Shown here piece by piece: positions 26,030 through 34,552 of a DNA stretch of 64,000 bases (positions within the stretch are counted from its first letter, which is position 1; each line of letters starts with the position of its first letter). Made by a program: the position numbers and the translations under genes. Source of the DNA: Streptomyces eurythermus (GTDB lineage Bacteria > Actinomycetota > Actinomycetes > Streptomycetales > Streptomycetaceae); contig NZ_BMSK01000005.1 of NCBI RefSeq assembly GCF_014649115.1, forward strand, positions 248,001 through 312,000, given 5' to 3'. Under the pieces are notes generated by a model. It ran no database searches. It saw only the letters and a program-made list of their open reading frames with translations, and had not been told where the DNA came from.

Positions 26030-27148
26030 TCAGCGGCGCGACATGTAGATGTCGAGCGCCTTGTGGAGCAGCTTGTTCAGCGGGAAGTCCCATTCGCCGA
26101 GGTACTCGGCGGCCTGTCCGCCGGTGCCCACCTTGAACTGGATCAGGCCGAAGAGGTGGTCGGTCTCGTCCAGGGAGTCGGAGATACCGCGCAGGTCGTA
26201 GACGGTGGCGCCCATCGCGTAGGCGTCGCGCAGCATCCGCCACTGCATCGCGTTCGACGGCCGGACCTCGCGGCCGATGTTGTCCGAGGCGCCGTAGGAG
26301 TACCAGACGTGCCCGCCGACGATCAGCATCGTCGCCGCGGAGAGGTTCACGCCGTTGTGGCGCGCGAAGTACAGCCGCATGCGGTTGGGGTCCTCGGTGT
26401 TGAGGGCGGTCCACATGCGCTGGAAGTACGACAGCGGGCGCGGCCGGAACCGGTCGCGGACGGCCGTGATCTCGTACAGCCGCTGCCACTCGGGCAGGTC
26501 CTGGTAGCCGCCCTGGACGACCTCGACGCCCGCCTTCTCCGCCTTCTTGATGTTGCGGCGCCACAGCTGGTTGAAGTTCTTGTGGACCTCTTCCAGGGAA
26601 CGGTTGGCCAACGGCACCTGGTAGACGTAGCGGGGCTGCACGTCGCCGAAGCCGGCGCCGCCGTCCTCGCCCTGCTGCCAGCCCATGCGGCGCAGCTTGT
26701 CGGACACCTCGAAGGCGCGCGGCTCGATGTAGTCGGCCTGCAGGTCACGCAGCCGCTTGACGTCCGGGTCCTGGATACCCCGCTTGATCGTGTCGGCGTT
26801 CCAGCGGCGGATGATCACCGGCGGGCCCATCTTCACGGAGAAGGCACCCTGCTGCTTCAGGTGCGCCAGCATCGGCTGGATCCACTCGTCCAGGTTCGGC
26901 GCGTACCAGTTGATGACCGGGCCCTCGGGGAGGTACGCGAGGTAACGCTTGATCTTGGGCAGCTGGCGGTAGAGGACCAGACCGACGCCGACCAGGTGAC
27001 CGCTCTTGTCGAACCAGCCGAGGTTCTCCGAGCGCCACTCCGCCTTGACATCGGCCCAGGCCGGGACCTGCATGTGGCTCGCCGCCGGCAGGCTCTGGAT
27101 GAAGGCCAGATGCTGCTCGCGACTGATGGTCCTCAGGGTCAGGCTCAT
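26030..27148 (-). CDS. femX: FemX, lipid II:glycine glycyltransferase family
   Basis: A 372-residue cytoplasmic FemABX-family aminoacyltransferase with two GNAT-like lobes; in Streptomyces FemX adds the single glycine to the LL-diaminopimelate residue of lipid II that later forms the interpeptide bridge. Signature segments include SLEEVHKNFNQLWRRNIKKAEKAGVEV and the C-terminal YGASDNIGREVRPSNAMQWRMLRDAYAMGATVYDLRGI, where the substrate-binding lobe ends. Full length and no odd features. It is probably in one transcript with the racemase-like gene that follows. Confidence 0.9.
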   Translation of the reverse strand: MSLTLRTISREQHLAFIQSLPAASHMQVPAWADVKAEWRSENLGWFDKSGHLVGVGLVLYRQLPKIKRYLAYLPEGPVINWYAPNLDEWIQPMLAHLKQQGAFSVKMGPPVIIRRWNADTIKRGIQDPDVKRLRDLQADYIEPRAFEVSDKLRRMGWQQGEDGGAGFGDVQPRYVYQVPLANRSLEEVHKNFNQLWRRNIKKAEKAGVEVVQGGYQDLPEWQRLYEITAVRDRFRPRPLSYFQRMWTALNTEDPNRMRLYFARHNGVNLSAATMLIVGGHVWYSYGASDNIGREVRPSNAMQWRMLRDAYAMGATVYDLRGISDSLDETDHLFGLIQFKVGTGGQAAEYLGEWDFPLNKLLHKALDIYMSRR

Positions 27149-27264
27149 TCGGGGCGCTCCTCGGGCTGGTGTGTCCCCATGGGTTCAGGGGCTCCGGCTC
27201 TCGCGCCGAAGCCTACTGCGCCTCGCGAGCGCCCCGACTGGGCATATGGCCTCGAGCCGGGGAG

Positions 27265-27579
27265 TCAGCCGACGACACCGCCGAACAGACCACCGTGCGC
27301 CATGCCGATCAGGAAGCCGACCCCTGCGGCACCGAGCCCGAGGATGAGGCCGAACCGCTGCCGCGTGGTCACCGAGACCCACTGTCCGTACACGCCGGTG
27401 CCCAGCGCGACCAGGCCCGCCCACGAGGTCAGTAGGTGGAGGCTGTGGAAGAAGGCGGTGATGAAGGACAGCACGCCCAGGACGAGCGTCACCGCCATCA
27501 GGGCGTCCTGCAGAGGATGAGGCTTGCCGTCCGAGGCGAAGAGGGAACCGGCGGTGTTGGGTTGCAATGCCTGTGCCAT
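27265..27579 (-). CDS. Small three-helix membrane protein, unknown function
   Basis: A 104-residue protein with three hydrophobic segments (ALMAVTLVLGVLSFITAFFHSL; LLTSWAGLVALGTGVYGQW; FGLILGLGAAGVGFLIGMAHGGL) and a soluble N-terminus. The ATG at 27579 has a GGAGGTG ribosome-binding site; an earlier in-frame start at 27621 has none. No domain recognised. It lies between femX and the divergent ribosomal operon. Confidence 0.7.
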   Translation of the reverse strand: MAQALQPNTAGSLFASDGKPHPLQDALMAVTLVLGVLSFITAFFHSLHLLTSWAGLVALGTGVYGQWVSVTTRQRFGLILGLGAAGVGFLIGMAHGGLFGGVVG

Positions 27580-27716
27580 GGGCACCTCCAGCGGAAGGCG
27601 GCGCATCGTAGCGCCGTACACACCCGTTGTGTACAGATTGTCCGGCCCGGCGGCCGGATTTCAACCGGAAGCGGGTGTGCGGGTAGTCTGTACCGTCTGC
27701 ACTGGTGTCTGCCCAG

Positions 27717-27728
27717 ACCTGTACAGGT
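27717..27728. repeat. Perfect 12-bp palindrome upstream of rpsF
   Basis: ACCTGTACAGGT in the 274-base gap between the small membrane protein and rpsF. The same gap has inverted repeats CCGGCC/GGCCGG (27642-27657) and CCACGG/CCGTGG (27808-27824). Candidate regulatory or leader structures for the ribosomal operon; no known motif assigned. Confidence 0.35.
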
Positions 27729-27853
27729 CACACCGACCGGCTCCCCCCGAGGGAACCCGATTGTCAGTGGCGGCCGATACCGTTGCGTACGCATAACAAC
27801 CCTCCTGCCACGGAACGACCGTGGCCGCTGAGTCCAAAGGAGGTGGGTTCCAC

Positions 27854-28144
27854 ATGCGTCACTACGAGGTGATGGTCATCCTCGACCCCGATCTCGAGGA
27901 GCGCGCTGTCTCCCCGCTGATCGAGAACTTCCTGTCCGTCGTCCGTGACGGCGGCGGCAAGGTTGAGAAGGTCGACACCTGGGGCCGTCGTCGTCTCGCC
28001 TACGAGATCAAGAAGAAGCCCGAGGGCATCTACTCGGTCATCGACCTGCAGGCCGAGCCTGCGGTCGTCAAGGAGCTCGACCGCCAGATGAACCTGAACG
28101 AGTCGGTCCTCCGGACCAAGGTCCTCCGTCCCGAGACCCACTGA
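27854..28144 (+). CDS. rpsF: Ribosomal protein bS6
   Basis: A 96-residue small-subunit protein that pairs with bS18 on the platform of the 30S subunit. It has the compact S6 fold with [19 protein letters not shown] at the start and [22 protein letters not shown] in the middle. The ATG at 27854 is preceded by a strong AAAGGAGGTG site. First gene of rpsF-ssb-rpsR-rplI, a widely conserved operon. Confidence 0.97.
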   Translation: MRHYEVMVILDPDLEERAVSPLIENFLSVVRDGGGKVEKVDTWGRRRLAYEIKKKPEGIYSVIDLQAEPAVVKELDRQMNLNESVLRTKVLRPETH

Positions 28145-28224
28145 GCCCCGCGCTCAGCTGATCCCGGGATTCGAGTAGCAGCAACCAAGCAGCCAGAGCA
28201 GCAAACCCGCCGAGAGGTTCCCCC

Positions 28225-28797
28225 ATGGCAGGCGAGACCGTCATCACGGTCATCGGCAATCTTGTCGACGACCCCGAGCTGCGCTTCACCCCGTCCGGTG
28301 CGGCGGTCGCGAAGTTCCGCGTCGCGTCCACTCCCCGCACCTTCGACCGCCAGACGAACGAGTGGAAGGACGGCGAGAGCCTCTTCCTGACCTGCTCGGT
28401 CTGGCGCCAAGCGGCGGAGAACGTCGCCGAGTCGCTCCAGCGAGGCATGCGCGTCATCGTGCAGGGCCGGCTGAAGCAGCGGTCCTACGAGGACCGCGAG
28501 GGCGTCAAGCGCACGGTCTACGAGCTGGACGTCGACGAGGTCGGCCCCAGCCTGCGCAACGCCACGGCCAAGGTCACCAAGACCGCCGGTGGCGGTGCCC
28601 GCGGTGGCCAGGGCGGTTACGGCGGCGGTGGCGGCCAGGGCGGCGGCTGGGGCGGTGGCCCCGGTGGCGGTCAGGGCGGCGCTCCGGCCGACGACCCGTG
28701 GGCGACCGGCGCTCCCGCCGGTGGCAACCAGGGTGGCGGCGGCTGGGGCGGCGGCTCCGGCGGCGGTGGCGGCTACTCGGACGAACCCCCCTTCTAA
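28225..28797 (+). CDS. ssb: Single-stranded DNA-binding protein SSB
   Basis: A 190-residue SSB. The OB-fold occupies residues 1-115 ([33 protein letters not shown] ... [32 protein letters not shown]), followed by a long Gly-rich linker and the acidic tip DEPPF that recruits repair and replication proteins. It coats ssDNA at replication forks. Streptomyces carry a second, SsbB-type paralog elsewhere; the acidic tip and operon position mark this as the essential one. Confidence 0.95.
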   Translation: MAGETVITVIGNLVDDPELRFTPSGAAVAKFRVASTPRTFDRQTNEWKDGESLFLTCSVWRQAAENVAESLQRGMRVIVQGRLKQRSYEDREGVKRTVYELDVDEVGPSLRNATAKVTKTAGGGARGGQGGYGGGGGQGGGWGGGPGGGQGGAPADDPWATGAPAGGNQGGGGWGGGSGGGGGYSDEPPF

Positions 28798-28877
28798 GCC
28801 TTCGGGCCAGGCCTTCCGGGCCGGTCCGGGCCGAGGGCGGGTCGTACCCCCACTTCTTGATCACACAGGAGAACACC

Positions 28878-29114
28878 ATGGCGAAGCCGCCTGTGCGCAA
28901 GCCGAAGAAGAAGGTCTGCGCTTTCTGCAAGGACAAGGTCACGTACGTGGACTACAAGGACACGAACATGCTGCGGAAGTTCATTTCCGACCGCGGCAAG
29001 ATCCGTGCCCGCCGCGTGACCGGCAACTGCACGCAGCACCAGCGTGACGTCGCCACGGCCGTCAAGAACAGCCGTGAGATGGCGCTGCTGCCCTACACCT
29101 CCACCGCGCGATAA
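28878..29114 (+). CDS. rpsR: Ribosomal protein bS18, zinc-type
   Basis: A 78-residue small-subunit protein that binds bS6. It carries CAFC (residues ~14-17) and a later CTQH, a zinc-ribbon-like set of ligands characteristic of the zinc-containing (C+) bS18 type; many actinobacteria also encode a zinc-free paralog regulated by Zur elsewhere. The ATG at 28878 lies 81 bases after ssb, behind an AGGAGA-like site. Confidence 0.95.
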   Translation: MAKPPVRKPKKKVCAFCKDKVTYVDYKDTNMLRKFISDRGKIRARRVTGNCTQHQRDVATAVKNSREMALLPYTSTAR

Positions 29115-29132
29115 GGGAAGGGTGACCGACTC

Positions 29133-29579
29133 ATGAAGATCATCCTCACCCACGAGGTCTCCGGCCTCGGCGCCGCGGGCGACGTCGTCGACGTCAAGGA
29201 CGGTTACGCTCGCAACTACCTGATCCCGCGGAAGTTCGCTATCCGCTGGACCAAGGGTGGCGAGAAGGACGTCGAGCAGATCCGCCGCGCCCGTAAGATC
29301 CACGAGATCCAGACCATCGAGCAGGCCAACCAGGTGAAGGCCCAGCTCGAGGGCGTCAAGGTCCGCCTGGCCGTCCGCTCCGGCGACTCCGGCCGTCTCT
29401 TCGGTTCCGTCACCCCGGCCGACATCGCGTCCGCGATCAAGGCTTCCGGTGGCCCCGAGGTCGACAAGCGCCGCATCGAGCTCGGCGCTCCGATCAAGAC
29501 CCTGGGCGCCCACGAGACGTCCGTGCGTCTGCACCCCGAGGTTGCCGCCAAGGTCAACATCGAGGTCGTCGCGGCCTGA
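29133..29579 (+). CDS. rplI: Ribosomal protein bL9
   Basis: A 148-residue large-subunit protein with the N-terminal rRNA-binding domain ([33 protein letters not shown]), a long connecting helix and a C-terminal domain. It binds 23S rRNA near the L1 stalk. It begins 19 bases after rpsR and closes the operon before a terminator. Confidence 0.97.
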   Translation: MKIILTHEVSGLGAAGDVVDVKDGYARNYLIPRKFAIRWTKGGEKDVEQIRRARKIHEIQTIEQANQVKAQLEGVKVRLAVRSGDSGRLFGSVTPADIASAIKASGGPEVDKRRIELGAPIKTLGAHETSVRLHPEVAAKVNIEVVAA

Positions 29580-29616
29580 TCGCCGCGTGATCGCAACGCT
29601 CGCTTGAGCCGTTGAG

Positions 29617-29648
29617 AGGGGCCGCATCCGTGAAGGGTGCGGCCCTTT
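29617..29648 (+). terminator. Terminator of the rpsF-rplI operon
   Basis: Ten-pair stem, left AGGGGCCGCA (29617-29626) and right TGCGGCCCTT (29638-29647) with one G-T pair, ending in a TTT run. Confidence 0.82.
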
Positions 29649-29691
29649 CGCATGACCGTGCGTCCCGGGCCGGGGGTGGTCACCGCGGCAT

Positions 29692-29705
29692 GTTTCACGT
29701 GAAAC
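29692..29705. promoter_or_regulatory. parS: parS site between rplI and MATE gene
   Basis: Perfect GTTTCACGTGAAAC between the rplI terminator and the 3' end of the MATE gene. Confidence 0.95.
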
Positions 29706-29735
29706 GGGCGGGCGGCCGGAAGCAGCGCAGAGCAG

Positions 29736-31073
29736 TCAGCGGGTCGCGCCCGTCACGATCCAGCGGCCCGAGCGGGTGCGCAGCCACAGCGTCAGCATGC
29801 GGACCACCATCATCAGGGCCATAGCCGCCCAGACAGCGGTGAGCCCGCCGCCGAGCGTGGGCACCAGCAGGGCCACCGGGGCGAATACGGCCAGCGTGAC
29901 GACCATGGCCCAGGCCAGATAGGGGCCGTCTCCCGCGCCCATCAGGACTCCGTCCAGGACGAAGACGATCCCGCAGACGGGCTGCGCGAGCGCCACGAGC
30001 AGCAGGGCCGGCAGCGCGGCGTCCTTCACCCCGGAGTCGCCGGTGAACAGCGGCAGGAAGAGCGGCCGCGTGACCACCACGAGCACGCCCAGGACGACAC
30101 CGGTCGCGATGCCCCACTGGACCATGCGCCGACAGGCCTGGCGGGCCCCCTGGGCGTCGTCCGCGCCGAGATAGCGGCCGATGATGGCCTGCCCCGCGAT
30201 CGCTATCGCGTCGAGCGCGAAGGCCAGCAGGCTCCAGAGGGAGAGGATGATCTGGTGCGCGGCGATGTCGGCGTCCCCGAGGCGGGCCGCGACCGCCGTG
30301 GCGATCATGGTCATCGCCCGCAGGGACAGCGTGCGGACCAGGAGGGGAACGCCGGCCTGGGCCGAGGCACGGATCCCGGCCGCGTCGGGCCGGAGGGAGG
30401 CACCGTGCCGACGGGCCCCGCGGACGACCACCGTCAGATAGACGGCGGCCATGCCGCACTGCGCGATGACCGTGCCCCAGGCCGAGCCGGCGATGCCGAG
30501 TCCGGCGCCATAGACGAGTACGGCGTTGAGGGCGGCGTTGGTGACGAAGCCGGCGATGGCGACGTGGAGCGGGGTCCTGGTGTCGTGCAGGCCGCGCAGT
30601 ACCCCGGTCGCGGCCAGGACGATGAGCATCGGCGGGATGCCCAGCGCCGAGATGCGCAGATAGGTGGTGGCGTAGGGGGCCGCGGTGGACGAGGCACCGA
30701 AGAGGTCGACGATACCGGGGGCCAGTGGCAGGAAGACGGCGATGACGGCGATGCCGAGCAGCAGCGCCAGCCAGATGCCGTCCATGCCCTGCCGGAGCGC
30801 CGCCGGAAGATCGCCGGCGCCCATTCGACGGGCCACCGCGGCGGTGGTGGCGTAGGCGAGGAAGACGAACACGCTCACGGCGGTGGTCAGGAGCGCCGAG
30901 GCGACGCCGAGACCGGCCAGTTGGGCGGTCCCGAGATGGCCGACGATCGCACTGTCGGCCATGACGAAAAGAGGCTCGGCGACGAGGGCGCCGAAGGCCG
31001 GGACGGCCAGCGCGACGATTTCTCGGTCGTGCCGCCGACGGGTGGCCTGGGGTATGTCTGGAGCCTCTGTCAT
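29736..31073 (-). CDS. MATE-family efflux transporter
   Basis: A 445-residue membrane protein with about twelve helices; features such as ALAVPAFGALVAEPLFVMADSAIVGHLGTAQLAGLGVASALL (TM1-2) are typical of MATE/DinF cation-coupled multidrug exporters. The DinF subgroup is suggested by length and this first segment. The ATG at 31073 is the chosen start; ATG at 31079 and TTG at 31082 are also possible. It is divergent from dnaB across a region full of DnaA-like boxes. Confidence 0.86.
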   Translation of the reverse strand: MTEAPDIPQATRRRHDREIVALAVPAFGALVAEPLFVMADSAIVGHLGTAQLAGLGVASALLTTAVSVFVFLAYATTAAVARRMGAGDLPAALRQGMDGIWLALLLGIAVIAVFLPLAPGIVDLFGASSTAAPYATTYLRISALGIPPMLIVLAATGVLRGLHDTRTPLHVAIAGFVTNAALNAVLVYGAGLGIAGSAWGTVIAQCGMAAVYLTVVVRGARRHGASLRPDAAGIRASAQAGVPLLVRTLSLRAMTMIATAVAARLGDADIAAHQIILSLWSLLAFALDAIAIAGQAIIGRYLGADDAQGARQACRRMVQWGIATGVVLGVLVVVTRPLFLPLFTGDSGVKDAALPALLLVALAQPVCGIVFVLDGVLMGAGDGPYLAWAMVVTLAVFAPVALLVPTLGGGLTAVWAAMALMMVVRMLTLWLRTRSGRWIVTGATR

Positions 31074-31261
31074 GCGCATCAATCTAATCGTCCACAGGTA
31101 AGTGATGCAACCGCCCGGTGCTCCTTACCTTTCGTCTCGGGCCGTGTCGTTTCGGGCACCGTTCGAAGCGATCTTGGCCCGAGTGGGGAAGTTTTTCTTC
31201 TGCACAGCCGGTGGATCGCAAAAGTGCAGGTCAGGGACGCGGTGCCGGGAAGATCGAGGGC

Positions 31262-31350
31262 TTGTTCACAGGGCTGTCCACCGGGTCGTGCACAGGTTTC
31301 GGCGAGTTCTCCACAGCATCGGGCCCGTCGTCCACATGGCCTGTGGATAA
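31262..31350. promoter_or_regulatory. Cluster of DnaA-box-like sites upstream of dnaB
   Basis: TTGTTCACA (31262-31270), TTCTCCACA (31307-31315) and TCGTCCACA (31328-31336) each differ from TTGTCCACA at one position, and TGTGGATAA (31342-31350, minus) is a perfect TTATCCACA. A further TCGTCCACA is at 31088-31096. They lie just upstream of a dnaB promoter candidate. Confidence 0.6.
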
Positions 31351-31355
31351 CCAGA

Positions 31356-31384
31356 TTGGCTGACGGTGCCGACGGGCCTACCGT
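31356..31384 (+). promoter_or_regulatory. Putative dnaB promoter
   Basis: TTGGCT (31356-31361), a 17-base spacer and TACCGT (31379-31384) fit a housekeeping promoter. It is about 170 bases upstream of the dnaB start. Confidence 0.5.
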
Positions 31385-31555
31385 GGTGCGGCGCCCGCTC
31401 CTTCCCACGGCCCGGCGAGTGACCCTCTTCCGGCCCGGGAACCGTCACAAATCCGACGCGCGAGAACCGGAGTCGGGCTTCTCGATTTGTCAGTGTCGTG
31501 CCGTACAAAAGAGGCCACGGCGAGGTCCGCCGTGCGGACGGGAGGAGGTGGCTCG

Positions 31556-33034
31556 GTGAGCATTTCCGAGCCCTTGGACGATCCGTGGGCCGACAGCGGA
31601 CCCAGCGATCGTCTGCCGGCCTCCCGCCGGCGGGGTGACGGCGGCCGGGGCCGGGACGAGCAGCACGACCGGGGCCGGGAGTCCGGCGCCTGGGACGGCG
31701 GGGCCTCCGCCTTCGAGCGGGTGCCGCCGCAGGACCTGGACGCCGAGCAGTCCGTGCTGGGCGGCATGCTGCTGTCCAAGGACGCCATCGCCGACGTCGT
31801 GGAGATCCTCAAGGGCCACGACTTCTACAAGCCCGCGCACGAGACGATCTACCAGGCCATCCTGGACGTCTACGCCAAGGGCGAGCCGGCGGACCCGATC
31901 ACCATCGCCGCCGAGCTGACCAAGCGCGGCGAGATCAACAAGGTCGGCGGGGCCGCGTATCTGCACACTCTCGTCCAGACCGTTCCGACGGCGGCCAACG
32001 CCGAGTACTACGCGGAGATCGTCCACGAGCGGGCCGTCCTGCGCCGCCTGGTCGAAGCCGGTACGCGCATCACACAGATGGGGTACGCGGCCGATGGCGA
32101 CGTGGACGAGATCGTCAACCGCGCGCAGGCCGAGATCTACGCCGTCACCGAACAGCGCACCAGCGAGGACTACCTCCCGCTCGGCGACATCATGGAGGGC
32201 GCCCTCGACGAGATCGAGGCGATCGGCTCGCGCAGCGGCGAGATGACGGGCGTGCCCACCGGGTTCACCGACTTCGACTCCCTCACGAACGGCCTCCACC
32301 CCGGGCAGATGATCGTCATCGCCGCCCGTCCCGCCATGGGCAAGTCGACGCTCGCGCTGGACTTCGCCCGGGCCGCGTCCATCAAGCACAACCTGCCGAG
32401 CGTGATCTTCTCGCTCGAAATGGGCCGCAACGAGATCGCGATGCGTCTGCTGTCCGCCGAGGCCCGGGTCGCCCTGCACCACATGCGGTCCGGCACGATG
32501 ACGGACGAAGACTGGACGCGGCTCGCCCGCCGGATGCCGGACGTGTCGGCCGCGCCGCTCTACATCGACGACTCCCCGAACCTGTCGATGATGGAGATCC
32601 GGGCCAAGTGCCGGCGCCTGAAGCAGCGCAACGACCTGAAGCTCGTCGTCATCGACTACCTCCAGCTGATGCAGTCCGGCGGCTCCAAGCGCGCCGAGAG
32701 CCGTCAGCAGGAGGTCTCGGACATGTCCCGTAACCTCAAGCTGCTCGCCAAGGAGCTGGAGATCCCGGTCATCGCGCTCTCGCAGCTCAACCGTGGTCCC
32801 GAGCAGCGCACCGACAAGAAGCCGATGGTCTCCGACCTGCGTGAGTCCGGCTCCATCGAGCAGGACGCCGACATGGTCATCCTGCTGCACCGCGAGGACG
32901 CCTACGAGAAGGAGTCCCCGCGCGCTGGCGAGGCGGACCTGATCGTCGCCAAGCACCGAAACGGCCCCACGGCCACCATCACGGTCGCCTTCCAGGGCCA
33001 CTACTCCCGCTTCGTGGACATGGCCCAGACCTGA
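31556..33034 (+). CDS. dnaB: Replicative DNA helicase DnaB
   Basis: A 492-residue hexameric helicase that unwinds DNA at the replication fork. After a ~60-residue disordered N-terminus come the DnaB N-terminal domain (QSVLGGMLLSKDAIADVVEIL), a linker, and a RecA-like ATPase with Walker A AARPAMGKSTLA, Walker B LVVIDYLQLM, and IALSQLNRGPEQRTDKKPMVSDLRESGSIEQDADMVILLHRED. No intein interrupts it. The GTG at 31556 follows GGAGGAGG. Being close to oriC, near DnaA boxes and the parS array, it belongs to the replication cluster. Confidence 0.96.
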   Translation: MSISEPLDDPWADSGPSDRLPASRRRGDGGRGRDEQHDRGRESGAWDGGASAFERVPPQDLDAEQSVLGGMLLSKDAIADVVEILKGHDFYKPAHETIYQAILDVYAKGEPADPITIAAELTKRGEINKVGGAAYLHTLVQTVPTAANAEYYAEIVHERAVLRRLVEAGTRITQMGYAADGDVDEIVNRAQAEIYAVTEQRTSEDYLPLGDIMEGALDEIEAIGSRSGEMTGVPTGFTDFDSLTNGLHPGQMIVIAARPAMGKSTLALDFARAASIKHNLPSVIFSLEMGRNEIAMRLLSAEARVALHHMRSGTMTDEDWTRLARRMPDVSAAPLYIDDSPNLSMMEIRAKCRRLKQRNDLKLVVIDYLQLMQSGGSKRAESRQQEVSDMSRNLKLLAKELEIPVIALSQLNRGPEQRTDKKPMVSDLRESGSIEQDADMVILLHREDAYEKESPRAGEADLIVAKHRNGPTATITVAFQGHYSRFVDMAQT

Positions 33035-33177
33035 TGTCCTCCTGACGTGCGAAATGGGTGGGACCGACCCCGCGAAGCCCTTACTGATCCCGACCAAAAA
33101 CGCTTTGCCCGGGCCGGTGAGGGGTTGCTACCGTCTCGCCGGCGCGAGAGGCGCGTGATCACGGGACAGGGAGATTG

Positions 33178-33234
33178 ATGAATATGGCTGCCGTCGGCCG
33201 TCTTCAGCATGCCCTTTCCCGGCCCGCGCGTTAG
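33178..33234 (+). CDS. Possible 18-residue small ORF
   Basis: An ATG at 33178 preceded by an AGGGAG-like site opens a short reading frame (MNMAAVGRLQHALSRPAR) ending at TAG 33232-33234. It could be a leader peptide for the GNAT gene that starts 41 bases on, or noise. No family recognised. Confidence 0.25.
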   Translation: MNMAAVGRLQHALSRPAR

Positions 33235-33275
33235 CAGAGCGCGGTCCGGTCGTTCCGACGAACCAGGAATGACAC

Positions 33276-33794
33276 GTGACTTCCTCTTCTTCACCAGCCC
33301 GCGTTCAGCTGACCACCGACCGCCTCATTCTCCGGTCCTGGACCATGGTCGAGGCCGCCGCGGTCCTCGACGGCACCAGGTCGGCTCACTGGGCGGACGA
33401 CTTCCCCGCCGAAGGCGACCGCGTCGTCGCGGGCCTCTTCGGCCAGTTCCCCGACTGGCTCGGCGAGCACGGCCACCGTCTGATCATCGAGCGCTGTAGC
33501 GGCCTGGTCGTGGGCTCCATCGGCCTGTTCTGGCCGCCCAGCGAGGGAATCCTCGAAATCGGATACGGCATCGTGGCCTCCCGCCGCGGCCGGGGCTACG
33601 CCCCCGAGGCCACCCGGGCCCTCGCCGAGTTCGCCCTCACCGCCCCCGGCGTCCACACGGTGTTCGCCAACGTGAAGCTCTCGAACCCGGCTTCCGTCCG
33701 CGTGCTCGAGAAGGCCGGCTTCCACCGATGGGCCACTGAGGACGACAACATGGCCGCCTTCGGGATCACGAAGACGGACCATCACGAACGGTGA
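33276..33794 (+). CDS. RimJ/RimL-type GNAT acetyltransferase
   Basis: A 172-residue protein with the RimJ/RimL architecture: start VQLTTDRLILRSWT, motif A EIGYGIVASRRGRGYAPEATRALAEFAL, and the C-terminal VFANVKLSNPASVRVLEKAGFHRW. It probably acetylates an amine on a small molecule or protein N-terminus. The GTG start has an AGGA site. Substrate unknown. Confidence 0.84.
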   Translation: MTSSSSPARVQLTTDRLILRSWTMVEAAAVLDGTRSAHWADDFPAEGDRVVAGLFGQFPDWLGEHGHRLIIERCSGLVVGSIGLFWPPSEGILEIGYGIVASRRGRGYAPEATRALAEFALTAPGVHTVFANVKLSNPASVRVLEKAGFHRWATEDDNMAAFGITKTDHHER

Positions 33795-33799
33795 TCCGT

Positions 33800-33827
33800 C
33801 GGGGCCGGCGGGATGCCGTCGGCCCCG
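33800..33827 (+). terminator. Terminator after GNAT gene
   Basis: Arms CGGGGCCG (33800-33807) and CGGCCCCG (33820-33827), directly after the stop codon. Confidence 0.65.
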
Positions 33828-34016
33828 CATCGCCTCAGAGGAAATGACACGGCCGTGAGACAGACCGCCCTGGCCGAGCCCTGAGCCAGCCAGAGAAACC
33901 GCACGTCACAGCCTTTCCGCATGACAACGAAGCGGAGAACCTGCACGAATCCTCGGCCCGGGCGGCGACGGCGCTCCAGGGTTCCCGTGCACAGTGCGCG
34001 CCACTATGGTGTGCCG

Positions 34017-34445
34017 ATGGTGTCGATCAAGCAGTTCCAGGTCACCTTCGACTGCGCGGAACCGGAGCGGCTCGCCCGTTTCTGGTGCGAGGTGCTGGGG
34101 TATGTCGTGCCCCCGCCGCCGGAGGGGGTCACCAGCTGGGACGAGTTCAACCGCTCACTGCCACCGGAGGACCAGGGTTCGCGGTTCGCCTGCGTCGATC
34201 CCTCCGGCGTGGGTCCGCGCCTGTTCTTCCAGCGCGTCCCCGAGGGAAAGGTCGTCAAGAACCGGGTGCATCTGTGCGTGCGGGTCGGCACCGGGCTCGT
34301 CGGTGAGGAGCGCCTGGCCGCGCTCGAGGCCGAGTGCGCGCGACTGGTCCCGCTGGGGGCGGTACGCCAGCGACTGCTGTACGACGGCCATGATTCGTGC
34401 ATCGTGATGCAGGACATCGAGGGCAACGAGTTCTGCCTGGACTGA
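34017..34445 (+). CDS. VOC-superfamily (glyoxalase-like) protein
   Basis: A 142-residue protein of the vicinal oxygen chelate fold: VSIKQFQVTFDCAEPERLARFWCEVLGY at the start and CIVMQDIEGNEFCLD at the end mark the repeated beta-alpha-beta-beta-beta units. It could act in metabolite modification or resistance; the substrate is unknown. The ATG at 34017 fits the family; the frame opens at 33921 but that part is not conserved-looking. Confidence 0.78.
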   Translation: MVSIKQFQVTFDCAEPERLARFWCEVLGYVVPPPPEGVTSWDEFNRSLPPEDQGSRFACVDPSGVGPRLFFQRVPEGKVVKNRVHLCVRVGTGLVGEERLAALEAECARLVPLGAVRQRLLYDGHDSCIVMQDIEGNEFCLD

Positions 34446-34552
34446 GGGCCCCGCGAACGCGAGAAGCCGTACGGCGGCAAGCGGCGCCACGGCGGCCTGG
34501 GCGCGGACAAACGGATTCGACGGCCGCCGTCGGCACGGGGTGGACTGGGCGC

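Noticed and set aside
33921..34016. Upstream in-frame extension of the VOC protein
   Set aside because: It is Arg/Pro/Thr-rich with no similarity to the fold, and the ATG at 34017 begins at the conserved first strand.
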